Of a DNA stretch of 5,970 bases, positions 1 through 5,970 are shown in pieces. The DNA lies in assembly GCA_020853175.1 (NCBI GenBank), contig JADYZK010000052.1, forward strand, positions 1 to 5,970. The letters are read 5' to 3'. The stretch's first letter is position 1. The number at the start of each line of letters is the position of its first letter. A program made the position numbers and the translations under genes. This DNA is from Bacteroidales bacterium (GTDB lineage: Bacteria; Bacteroidota; Bacteroidia; Bacteroidales; F082). The notes beneath the pieces were generated by a model. That model had not been told where the DNA came from. It ran no database searches and saw only the letters and a program-made list of their open reading frames with translations.

Positions 1-53
1 CGTGGCGCAACATGGCCCATGAAGTGCTCGAACTCTATAATTCTATTACGTAG
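1..53 (+). CDS. 3' end of an upstream gene, probably a glycosyltransferase (partial)
   Basis: Reading from base 3, sixteen codons run to a TAG stop at 51-53 and give WRNMAHEVLELYNSIT. The other two frames either stop at once or give an implausible peptide. A tryptophan followed by an amphipathic helix ending in a Leu-Tyr pair is typical of the last helix of GT4/GT1-type glycosyltransferases, which often end in a W-x-x-x-A-x-x-x-x-x-x-Y pattern. The gene lies on the same strand 33 bases upstream of another glycosyltransferase, which fits a glycan operon continuing to the left. The family assignment rests on only 16 residues and the context, so it is tentative. That a coding frame ends here is more secure than its product. 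Confidence 0.5.
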   Translation, partial: WRNMAHEVLELYNSIT

Positions 54-86
54 AAATGTTTATTTTTGAATTTAATAGATTATAAA

Positions 87-1289
87 ATGATTCGAAACCG
101 CGACTTTATCATCATTGGCTTGCAAGCGTTGGACAGCAGAATTGGTAGCAATTGCATCAATATTGCCCAAGAAATAGCCTTACATAATCGGGTTTTGTAC
201 GTCAATTATCCATTGGATAGAGGAACAATCAGGCGTGAAAAAAATGACCCTCTCATTCAAAAAAGAATTCAAATCATTGAAGGTAAAGCTCCAGATATTG
301 AACAAGTTAGCGAAAATATGTGGAACCTTTTTCCACGCACTACTTTAGAATCTATCGGCCAGCTGCCCATTAACAGCATTTTTGATTGGCTGAACAAAAT
401 CAACGGAAAGCGTTTTGCACGTGAAATTCAAAAGGCAATTGATACACTTCAATTTCGTGATTTTTTCTTGTTCAACGACAGTGACATGTTTCGTGGTTTT
501 TATCTGAAGGAATTGTTAAAGCCCGAAATGTACATTTATTACACCCGTGACAACCTTATTGCAGTTGATTATTGGAAAACGCAAGGAATTCGTATTGAGG
601 CTGCCCTCATGAAAAAATCGGATTTGGTGGTGGCCAACTCAACTTATTTAGCCGATATGGCACGAAAATTCAATCGGCACTCCTACTATGTAGGCCAAGG
701 TTGCGATGTTTCGCTCTTCGACAAAAACCTGATTGGTAGTTTACCCAAGGAGTTTGACAACATCAAAAGGCCTATCATCGGCTACATCGGCGCTTTGTTT
801 TCGTTGCGCCTCGACATTGAAGTGCTGGTGCATATTGCAAAACAACGTCCCGATTGGCAGGTGGTTCTTGTTGGCCCAGAGGATGAAGATTTTAAAGCCA
901 GTGAGTTACATCATATAGAAAATGTTCATTTTCTTGGCCCTAAAAAAATGGAAGAACTTCCACAATACCTCATGGCATTCGATGTGGCACTCAACCCACA
1001 AAAACTAAACGAAGTAACCATTGGCAACTATCCACGAAAAATTGACGAATACCTCGCCATGGGCAAACCAACAGTAGCCACACGAACAGTTGCCATGGAA
1101 GTATTTGAAAATTACACCTATCTTGCCGAATCGAAAGAAGAGTATGTTGAGTTGATTGAAATTGCACTTGAAGAAAACACTCCTGAAAAAGAAAAAGAAA
1201 GGGAAGCTTATGCTCGAGGCCACACTTGGACCAACAACGTGAAAGAAATCTATAAAAAGATCACTTTTCTTTTACAACAACCGAAATAA
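87..1289 (+). CDS. GT-B fold glycosyltransferase, GT4-like (TuaH-like)
   Basis: Predicted cytoplasmic or membrane-peripheral enzyme that transfers a sugar from an activated (nucleotide) donor to a growing glycan; donor and acceptor cannot be read from the sequence. I start it at the ATG at 87 (400 aa), giving MIRNRDFIIIGLQ, because family members usually begin a few residues before the R-D-hydrophobic strand. A TTG at 66 is in frame but would only add seven unconvincing residues. The N-terminal Rossmann-like domain spans about 1-220 and includes a GSNCINIAQE segment, then LFNDSDMFR near 129-136, YYTRDNL and VVANSTYLAD. The C-terminal donor-binding domain opens at about 228 with RPIIGYIGAL, followed by VLVGPE and HFLGPK, and KIDEYLAMGKPTVAT at 318-332. 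In that last motif the second Glu of the GT4 E-x7-E pair is present (E321), but the position of the first Glu is a Gly. The C-terminus carries a charged helix. The full length is normal for the family. It lies 9 bases before the acyltransferase gene. Confidence 0.88.
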   Translation: MIRNRDFIIIGLQALDSRIGSNCINIAQEIALHNRVLYVNYPLDRGTIRREKNDPLIQKRIQIIEGKAPDIEQVSENMWNLFPRTTLESIGQLPINSIFDWLNKINGKRFAREIQKAIDTLQFRDFFLFNDSDMFRGFYLKELLKPEMYIYYTRDNLIAVDYWKTQGIRIEAALMKKSDLVVANSTYLADMARKFNRHSYYVGQGCDVSLFDKNLIGSLPKEFDNIKRPIIGYIGALFSLRLDIEVLVHIAKQRPDWQVVLVGPEDEDFKASELHHIENVHFLGPKKMEELPQYLMAFDVALNPQKLNEVTIGNYPRKIDEYLAMGKPTVATRTVAMEVFENYTYLAESKEEYVELIEIALEENTPEKEKEREAYARGHTWTNNVKEIYKKITFLLQQPK

Positions 1290-1298
1290 AGAAAAAAG

Positions 1299-1922
1299 AT
1301 GGGCCTCGTCGAAAAAATTAAATCCAACCATAGACTTAAGCATTTTGTTTTATGGTTATTGATGCCTAAAAATCAGGCAAGACCGCGACTTTGGGTCAAA
1401 TGGTTCGTCAATCCGTTGAAGCACAAAAAAGGAAAAGGTTCATTGATTCGCAGGCGAACGCGCATGGACGTTTTGCCTTTTAACCAATTTTCATTAGGTA
1501 AAAATTCCACCATCGAAGATTTTTCAACCATCAACAATGGCGTTGGTGATGTTATCATCGGCGATCGTAGCCGCATTGGATTAGGTTGCGTAGTGATTGG
1601 CCCCGTAAAAATCGGAAACGACATTATGTTTGCTCAAAACATTGTAGTTTCGGGGCTCAATCATGGTTATCAAGACGTCAATACACCCATTAGTTTACAA
1701 CCTGTTGAAACAAAACAGATTATAATTGAAGATAATGTATGGATAGGTGCCAATGCTGTAATAACCGCTGGTGTAATCATTGGCAAACAATCCATTGTAG
1801 CAGCCGGAAGCGTGGTAACCAAATCGGTTCCTCCTTTCACTATTGTTGGCGGAAATCCGGCAAAAATTTTAAAAAGTTATAACTTTTCAACAAAAACTTG
1901 GGACAAACAAACAAACAAATGA
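1299..1922 (+). CDS. Hexapeptide-repeat (LbH) O-acyltransferase, WbbJ/Maa-like
   Basis: Predicted cytoplasmic acyltransferase, most likely moving an acetyl group from acetyl-CoA to a sugar hydroxyl of the glycan or its precursor. The 207-aa product has a basic N-terminal region (about 1-57) with several Trp residues and a KHKKGKG stretch, possibly membrane-associating. Left-handed beta-helix coils follow from about 64: [28 protein letters not shown], then [15 protein letters not shown] (131-145), [15 protein letters not shown] (149-163) and the closing GGNPAKI at 174-180. H122 in the loop NHGY sits where the catalytic His of xenobiotic/maltose/galactoside-type acetyltransferases is expected. 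The ATG at 1299 follows an A-rich stretch without a Shine-Dalgarno sequence. Only 9 bases separate it from the preceding stop and 7 from the next gene. Acetyl as the acyl group is inferred from the family; other acyl groups are possible. Confidence 0.88.
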   Translation: MGLVEKIKSNHRLKHFVLWLLMPKNQARPRLWVKWFVNPLKHKKGKGSLIRRRTRMDVLPFNQFSLGKNSTIEDFSTINNGVGDVIIGDRSRIGLGCVVIGPVKIGNDIMFAQNIVVSGLNHGYQDVNTPISLQPVETKQIIIEDNVWIGANAVITAGVIIGKQSIVAAGSVVTKSVPPFTIVGGNPAKILKSYNFSTKTWDKQTNK

Positions 1923-1929
1923 TTTCAAT

Positions 1930-2733
1930 ATGCACAAACTCAAAACATTCATTCGCTATCTTGCTGACTTTACACAATATGGCCAGTTACGCTTGGTTAT
2001 GGCTTCCATTATTTATATCGCAACCGGAAAATCTTTTATAGAAACACGCATTTATAGGGGTAAACTGGGCTATTTTCTTCATCGAAAAGGATCTCTCGAT
2101 TTCCAATTTGGAAATTACGCCTACGAATGGAACGTCAAAAAGTTCGTTTTAAAGTATTTGCATCAATATGACACTTTTCTTGATGTTGGTGCCAACATTG
2201 GAACTTACACCATAATGATGACCGGAAAAGGCTTAAAATCATTTGCTTTTGAACCGGTGTACAGTAACTACAAAGCATTGACTATTAATATTTTACTTAA
2301 TAATTTTGAAGATAAAGCCACAGCTTTCAATTTTGGATTGAGTGATGAAGCAACCACAGCAAGTTTTGATTTTGATCCGCTCAATACAGGTGCTTCCCAC
2401 ATTTCTACTGTTGCAGCAGAAACTCCTGAAGCCGCACAAAGAAGCATTCCAATTGAAATTAAACTGCACAAGCTCGATGATGTGATGGGTAAAATGAACC
2501 TCGATCCAAAAAGCAAAGTTTTAATGAAGATTGATGTGGAAGGTATGGAATGTCAAGTACTTAAGGGTGCGAAAAATTTTATAAAAGCATTTCCTGAAAT
2601 GATGTTGGTAATGGAAAGCATTCACTCAGGAGAAGAAAAACTCAAACAAATTTTAGACGAAATGGCTATTTTTGAGTACCACAAAATTGATGACTTAAAC
2701 ATGTGTGCCATAAAAAAAGGCGAACTGGTCTAA
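1930..2733 (+). CDS. FkbM-family SAM-dependent methyltransferase
   Basis: Predicted O-methyltransferase using S-adenosylmethionine; in a glycan cluster the likely substrate is a sugar hydroxyl, and methylation can cap or decorate a chain. The 267-aa protein has an N-terminal extension (about 1-75) with a hydrophobic patch at 20-32 (LRLVMASIIYIA) that may touch the membrane. The class I methyltransferase core follows: motif I FLDVGANIGTYT at 83-94, the acidic end of strand two in FAFEPVYSNY at 105-114 (E108 probably contacts the SAM ribose), the FkbM hallmark KIDVEGME at 200-207, and a following VLKGA. The LMKIDVEGMECQVLKGA block is diagnostic of the FkbM domain. Length and motif order are normal. 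It begins 7 bases after the acyltransferase stop and ends 23 bases before the family 2 glycosyltransferase. The substrate is not visible from the sequence. Confidence 0.9.
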   Translation: MHKLKTFIRYLADFTQYGQLRLVMASIIYIATGKSFIETRIYRGKLGYFLHRKGSLDFQFGNYAYEWNVKKFVLKYLHQYDTFLDVGANIGTYTIMMTGKGLKSFAFEPVYSNYKALTINILLNNFEDKATAFNFGLSDEATTASFDFDPLNTGASHISTVAAETPEAAQRSIPIEIKLHKLDDVMGKMNLDPKSKVLMKIDVEGMECQVLKGAKNFIKAFPEMMLVMESIHSGEEKLKQILDEMAIFEYHKIDDLNMCAIKKGELV

Positions 2734-2756
2734 AATAACCATTTAAATATTAAGCC

Positions 2757-3950
2757 ATGATTGCACTTAAAGTTACTTTTTGGATTTTGTTCTTGGTAGT
2801 GTTTTACGCCTATCTTGGCTATGGGATTGTTCTTTACTTTTTGGTAAAAATAAAACGCCTTTTGGGTTCCTCAAAGCGCGCCATTATTGAGAATTATGAA
2901 CCTGAAGTAACCCTTTTTGTGGCCGCCTACAACGAAAAAGATTATGTAGATGCCAAAGTAAAAAACAGTTTTGAAATGCAGTATCCGGCCAGTAAAATCA
3001 AACAGGTTTGGGTAACCGATGGCTCGGATGATGGCACACCAGAAATACTACAAAAGTATCAAAATGAGTCCATTAGCGTGTATCATACTCCCGCACGCGG
3101 CGGCAAAATTGGTGCCATGAATCGTGGAATGCAATTTGTAACCTCACCGATTGTCATTTTTTCGGACGGGAACACCATGTTGGGAAAAGAAAGTATTCAA
3201 CGCATCGTCAACTTGTTTGCCGATCCTAAAGTGGGATGCGTTTCGGGCGAAAAACGTATTTACAACAAAGAAAAAGATGCCGCAGCAGGAACCGAAGGCA
3301 TTTATTGGAAGTACGAATCGAAGCTTAAAAAATGGGATGCCGAGCTGTATTCTGTTGTAGGTGCTGCCGGCGAACTGTTTGCTATACGTACCGAACTGTT
3401 TCAAAAAGTTGAAAAAGATACCCTATTAGATGATTTTATCATTTCGCTGCGCGTGGCCATGAAAGGATACACCATCCAATATGACCCCGAAGCTTACGCC
3501 ATTGAGACCTCGTCGGCAAACGTAAAAGAAGAACTCAAACGTAAAGTTCGCATTGCAGCAGGCGGCATACAGTCCATCCTTAGGCTCAAACCTTTACTTA
3601 ACATCTTCAAATACGGAGTGTTGAGTTTTCAATACATTTCGCATCGCGTGTTGCGTTGGACATTAGCCCCGCTTTCATTACCTATCTTACTGATAATTAA
3701 TCTCATTCTCTTTATAAAATTAGGTTACAACAACTTCTCAAGCCTTTATGTTTGGTTGTTTTATGGCCAGGTTTTATTCTACATCATGGCTTTTTTAGGT
3801 TGGTACCTCGAAAACAAAGCCATCAAAATAAAAGCCCTCTTCGTACCCTACTATTTTATGATCATGAATCTTGCTGTGCTGATGGGTATGAGAAGATACT
3901 ATAAAGGAAATCAATCCGTTAATTGGGAGCGAGCCAAGCGAGGGATATAA
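2757..3950 (+). CDS. Membrane-anchored family 2 glycosyltransferase (GT-A fold)
   Basis: Predicted inner-membrane processive or single-transfer glycosyltransferase with its catalytic domain on the cytoplasmic side. The 397-aa protein has one N-terminal membrane helix (about 5-30), then a GT-A domain: VTLFVAAYNE at 51-60, VTDGSDDGT at 86-94 (nucleotide binding), GGKIGAMNRG at 115-124, and FSDGNT at 135-140, where D137 and N139 fill the DxD/DxN metal site. Acceptor-side motifs are GAAGELFAIR at 202-211 and LLDDFIIS at 223-230, with the DD pair as the TED-like catalytic base. KRKVRIAAGGIQSI at 261-274 stands where hyaluronan/cellulose-synthase-like enzymes carry Q/RxxRW, here divergent. Three C-terminal hydrophobic helices lie near 302-320, 331-349 and 361-378, and the end is basic. 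This layout resembles IcaA/HasA-like and polysaccharide-cluster GT2 enzymes but is shorter than cellulose synthases. Whether it polymerises or adds single sugars cannot be told. It ends 10 bases before the beta-helix gene. Confidence 0.9.
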   Translation: MIALKVTFWILFLVVFYAYLGYGIVLYFLVKIKRLLGSSKRAIIENYEPEVTLFVAAYNEKDYVDAKVKNSFEMQYPASKIKQVWVTDGSDDGTPEILQKYQNESISVYHTPARGGKIGAMNRGMQFVTSPIVIFSDGNTMLGKESIQRIVNLFADPKVGCVSGEKRIYNKEKDAAAGTEGIYWKYESKLKKWDAELYSVVGAAGELFAIRTELFQKVEKDTLLDDFIISLRVAMKGYTIQYDPEAYAIETSSANVKEELKRKVRIAAGGIQSILRLKPLLNIFKYGVLSFQYISHRVLRWTLAPLSLPILLIINLILFIKLGYNNFSSLYVWLFYGQVLFYIMAFLGWYLENKAIKIKALFVPYYFMIMNLAVLMGMRRYYKGNQSVNWERAKRGI

Positions 3951-3960
3951 TTTTATTCCT

Positions 3961-4023
3961 ATGAAACCGACTTTTTTTTTATTGTTTTTTGCTTTTGTGT
4001 TCGGTTTTTTGCCGGCAGGAGGC
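3961..4023 (+). other. Signal-peptide coding segment of the beta-helix protein
   Basis: Codons 1-21 encode a short N-region with one Lys, a long Phe/Leu-rich hydrophobic core (FFLLFFAFVFGFL) and a small-residue end A19-G20-G21 that fits signal peptidase I, with Gln at +1. There is no lipobox cysteine, so lipoprotein anchoring is unlikely. This supports the ATG at 3961 as the true start and export across the inner membrane before T9SS passage. The exact cleavage site is a judgement by eye. Confidence 0.8.
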
Positions 4024-5598
4024 CAAAATAGGTCAGTTTTGGATATTCCCCTTTCACTCAATCAAATTGACGGCGACACTATTCAACCCGGAGACACCCT
4101 AAAACTTTTGCCCGGAATCCGGTCGTTTTTACTCTTCAAAAACATCCACGGCACAGTTAGTCAGCCGGTTGTTATCATCAACGAGGGCGGAGCATCAGTC
4201 ATCACCACCAATCATTATTATGGAATTAAATTCTCAGGATGCAGCCATATAAAGCTTCTGGGAAATGGTCATGCCTCAACCCTGTATGGTATTAACATCA
4301 TCAACGTACTTCAAGGAGCGGGCATTACGGTTGATGATTTAAGCACTGATGTGGAATTGGCATTTATCGAAATTGCCAACACCAAAATCGGTGGAATATA
4401 TGCCAAAACCGAACCTACATGCAATTTTTTGGCCACACGTGAAAAGTTTACCATGTTCAACCTTCATATCCATCATTGCTATGTCCATGATGTTCCAGAC
4501 GAAGGGATGTACGTTGGCAGCTCAAAATACACCGGCCAATACCTGCCAGACTGCGATACAACTGTGTTGCCGCATTTGATTTATCATGTCAGCATCCACA
4601 ACAACATCATCGAAAGATCGGGCTGGGATGGTATTCAGGTAAGTTCAGCCTCCATTGACTGCCATATTTTCGACAATATCGTTCGTTACGATTCACAAAA
4701 AGAAATGCCAAACCAAATGTCAGGGATATTAATTGGAGGTGGATCAAATTGCGATTGCTACAACAATTCCATTTTTGATGGCAAAGGCGATGGTATTGAT
4801 ATTTTAGGTTTTGGCGAAATGAAAATTTACAACAACTTGATTGTGAGGCAAGGTAGAACTTTTCAACCAACGAACAGCAATGCTTTTCGGCATGGAATTT
4901 TTATTGGTAATGCGCCCGACAACGCTGCTGCTACCCTTAAAATCATGCACAACACCATCATTTCGCCCAAATCAACCGGCATTCGTTTTTTGAACCAAAA
5001 CAGCAGCAATGACCTTTTGTTTAATAATATTGTCAGCAATCCGGGTTCGTTTGCTGTTGCCGGAAGTGCAGCCTATTTTGACAACAATGGCAGCCAAGTT
5101 ACACCATCCATAAAAAACAATATCTTTACTGAACATCCTGAAAATGTTGGATTTATAAATTATCTTGGTGATAATTACGATCTCAAACCCGGAGCCTCGG
5201 CAGTAAATACTGGCTTCAACGCAGGTTTAAATAAAGTCACTTTCGATCTCCTTAACCGCCCACGCCCGCATAATGCCGGCTTTGATATTGGGGCGTTTGA
5301 ATCGCAAGATCCCTATGCAGCGGTGAATGAAATACCCGAGGATGGTAATACGTTAAAAATCTTTCCTGTTCCAAGTTCAAAAACACTATTTCTTGAAGTC
5401 AACTTACATCAACCCACAAAAGCAGTTATTTATGTGTTCGATGCCGTAGGTAAACTCATCGAAAAAAATAATCATTTGCATTTTGAAATGGGGAGAAATC
5501 AACTCGATTTTAATATAAGTAGATATCATCCTGGTATTTATATTTTGCATCTCCACACTCCTACCCTTGATTTGCGGAAGTCGTTTACTGTAAACTAA
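3961..5598 (+). CDS. Secreted right-handed parallel beta-helix protein with T9SS type A sorting domain
   Basis: Predicted surface or extracellular protein, exported by Sec and then by the type IX secretion system. The 545-aa product starts with a signal peptide (about 1-21; cleavage plausible at AGG|QN). A parallel beta-helix spans about 85-395, with recurrent coils of the form NxxI...GI.I: LHIHHCYVHDVPDEGMYV, SIHNNIIERSGWDGIQVS, HIFDNIV...SGILIGG, CYNNSIFDGKGDGIDILG, IYNNLIVRQG...HGIFIGN, IMHNTIISPKSTGIRFL and LLFNNIVSN. About 402-447 resembles the closing segment of many secreted beta-helix proteins (YDLKPGASAVNTG ... RPRPHNAGFDIGAFES). The sorting domain fills about 464-545. Such helices are used by polysaccharide lyases, C5-epimerases and glycan-binding proteins. 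I see no AlgG-type DPHD motif, so catalysis is unproven. Its place inside a glycan operon suggests it acts on that glycan (inference). Seven cysteines are present in the mature part. Confidence 0.87.
   Translation: MKPTFFLLFFAFVFGFLPAGGQNRSVLDIPLSLNQIDGDTIQPGDTLKLLPGIRSFLLFKNIHGTVSQPVVIINEGGASVITTNHYYGIKFSGCSHIKLLGNGHASTLYGINIINVLQGAGITVDDLSTDVELAFIEIANTKIGGIYAKTEPTCNFLATREKFTMFNLHIHHCYVHDVPDEGMYVGSSKYTGQYLPDCDTTVLPHLIYHVSIHNNIIERSGWDGIQVSSASIDCHIFDNIVRYDSQKEMPNQMSGILIGGGSNCDCYNNSIFDGKGDGIDILGFGEMKIYNNLIVRQGRTFQPTNSNAFRHGIFIGNAPDNAAATLKIMHNTIISPKSTGIRFLNQNSSNDLLFNNIVSNPGSFAVAGSAAYFDNNGSQVTPSIKNNIFTEHPENVGFINYLGDNYDLKPGASAVNTGFNAGLNKVTFDLLNRPRPHNAGFDIGAFESQDPYAAVNEIPEDGNTLKIFPVPSSKTLFLEVNLHQPTKAVIYVFDAVGKLIEKNNHLHFEMGRNQLDFNISRYHPGIYILHLHTPTLDLRKSFTVN
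3972..3980 (+). repeat. Nine-T homopolymer near the start of the beta-helix gene
   Basis: An uninterrupted run of nine T lies 11 bases after the first base of the start codon, followed after ATTG by a second run of six T. It encodes part of the Phe-rich core of the signal peptide, which is a sufficient ordinary explanation. Loss of one T would shift the frame to a TAA at 4100-4102, after fewer than 50 codons, and abolish the protein. Whether the tract actually varies in length is unknown. Confidence 0.9.
5350..5595 (+). other. Type IX secretion C-terminal sorting domain (type A) of the beta-helix protein
   Basis: Residues about 464-545 match the type A T9SS sorting-domain pattern. A first strand LKIFPVPSS stands in for the usual hydrophobic-PNP motif, followed by LFLEVNL, then IYVFDAVGKLIE (the D-x-x-G-K turn), an LDFNIS strand, PGIYILHL (the GxY motif, G525 and Y527) and the basic end RKSFTVN at the C-terminus. 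In the family this domain directs passage through the outer-membrane translocon and is usually removed, often with attachment to anionic lipopolysaccharide. PVP instead of PNP in the first motif is a mild variant. Confidence 0.85.
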
Positions 5599-5614
5599 CA
5601 AAAAATCCTTCCAA

Positions 5615-5970
5615 ATGAATGCTGTTAAATCTATCGTCAAACAACAACTTCCTCGCTGGGCAGGTTATCAGTTAAAAAAAATAATGCTTGGCGTTCGTAG
5701 CATTATCTATCGAGGCAATGCCTTTTACTGCCCCATTTGTCAACATGGTTATTCCAAATTTTTCGATGGCGGCTTCGATTTGCCGGTGATTGATCAAATG
5801 CAAATCATCGGTGCTGGCAGACGAAAGCATATCATCTGTCCGGGATGCGCCTCCAACGACCGTGATCGGCTTGTATTTATAGCCTTGAAATCACCTGATC
5901 TTCAACTCCTTCCGGCTGGTAAGATTTTGCATATTGCCCCCGAGCCAGCTTTGGTAGGTTTTCTTCAAAA
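5615..5970 (+). CDS. SAM-dependent methyltransferase with N-terminal Cys4 segment (partial, runs off the right edge)
   Basis: From the ATG at 5615, 118 codons stay open to the window edge; no stop is reached. The protein begins MNAVKSIVKQQLPRWAGYQ, a basic amphipathic lead. Two paired cysteine motifs follow, FYCPIC (C39, C42) and ICPGC (C75, C78), which together look like a zinc-ribbon-type site. After these come NDRDRLVFIAL and then KILHIAPEPALVGFL at 103-117, which matches the start of a class I methyltransferase fold in a family I recognise from Bacteroidota glycan clusters, where the strand reads vLHxAPEP. The core SAM site and most of the enzyme lie beyond 5970. The start is 16 bases after the beta-helix stop, so it is probably co-transcribed. 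It could modify a glycan sugar, but the substrate is unknown. The methyltransferase call rests on the APEP segment and the Cys spacing; the coding frame itself is secure. Confidence 0.75.
   Translation, partial: MNAVKSIVKQQLPRWAGYQLKKIMLGVRSIIYRGNAFYCPICQHGYSKFFDGGFDLPVIDQMQIIGAGRRKHIICPGCASNDRDRLVFIALKSPDLQLLPAGKILHIAPEPALVGFLQ

Noticed and set aside
61..68. TATTTTTG, which fits the Bacteroidota -7 promoter box TAnnTTTG, in the 33-base gap before the first full gene
   Set aside because: No TTG-type -33 box is found at the expected distance upstream, the region is AT-rich so chance matches are likely, and the gene sits inside a tight same-strand run. An internal promoter is possible but not supported.
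733..918. Short forward-strand frames inside larger genes (733-918, 3151-3360, 4349-4579)
   Set aside because: Each overlaps a gene with clear family motifs in another frame and shows no independent domain or plausible start context.
1005..1223. Open frame on the reverse strand
   Set aside because: It lies wholly inside the glycosyltransferase gene, has low-complexity Phe-rich composition and no recognisable motif; it is a shadow of the sense gene. The other reverse-strand frames (near 1373-1624, 2268-2516, 3144-3404, 3795-4061, 4607-4870, 5404-5640) are rejected for the same reason.
2734..2756. AT-rich 23-base gap before the GT2 gene considered as a promoter
   Set aside because: No TAnnTTTG-type box or upstream TTTG pair is present at usable spacing; it reads as a simple intergenic spacer.
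5599..5614. Possible terminator between the beta-helix gene and the next methyltransferase
   Set aside because: The 16-base gap has no inverted repeat followed by a T run, so transcription most likely continues.
5674..5681. Eight-A run in the 5' part of the right-edge methyltransferase gene
   Set aside because: It encodes ordinary Lys codons in an AT-rich gene for a predicted cytoplasmic enzyme; there is no strong reason to propose switching.

Overview
This window looks like the middle of an exopolysaccharide or surface-glycan biosynthesis cluster from a member of the Bacteroidota. Two things point there. One gene encodes a secreted parallel beta-helix protein ending in a type A sorting domain of the type IX secretion system (T9SS), a system confined to that phylum. 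The genes are also moderately AT-rich, tightly packed and lack clear Shine-Dalgarno sequences. Species and genus cannot be read from the sequence.

Layout: every gene is on the + strand with only 7 to 33 bases between neighbours, so the window is most simply read as part of one transcription unit running through both edges. From the left: (1) the last 16 codons of a gene, probably a glycosyltransferase (ends at 53); (2) a GT-B fold, GT4-like glycosyltransferase (87-1289); (3) a left-handed beta-helix hexapeptide acyltransferase (1299-1922); (4) an FkbM-family SAM-dependent methyltransferase (1930-2733); (5) a membrane-anchored family 2 glycosyltransferase (2757-3950); (6) a T9SS-exported right-handed beta-helix protein (3961-5598); (7) the start of a second SAM-dependent methyltransferase with an N-terminal four-cysteine, probably zinc-binding, segment (5615 to the window edge).

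How they may work together (inference): the glycosyltransferases build a repeat unit or polymer at the inner membrane. The acyltransferase and one or both methyltransferases decorate sugars. The beta-helix protein is exported to the cell surface, where it could bind, cleave or epimerise the finished glycan. No polymerase, flippase or export gene is in the window; those would lie outside it.

I saw no tRNA, rRNA, CRISPR array, insertion sequence, clear promoter or terminator, and no gene-free stretch longer than 33 bases. The individual families are known. The most interesting points are the surface protein embedded in the glycan operon, the 9-T tract in its signal-peptide codons, and the Cys4-plus-methyltransferase architecture at the right edge.
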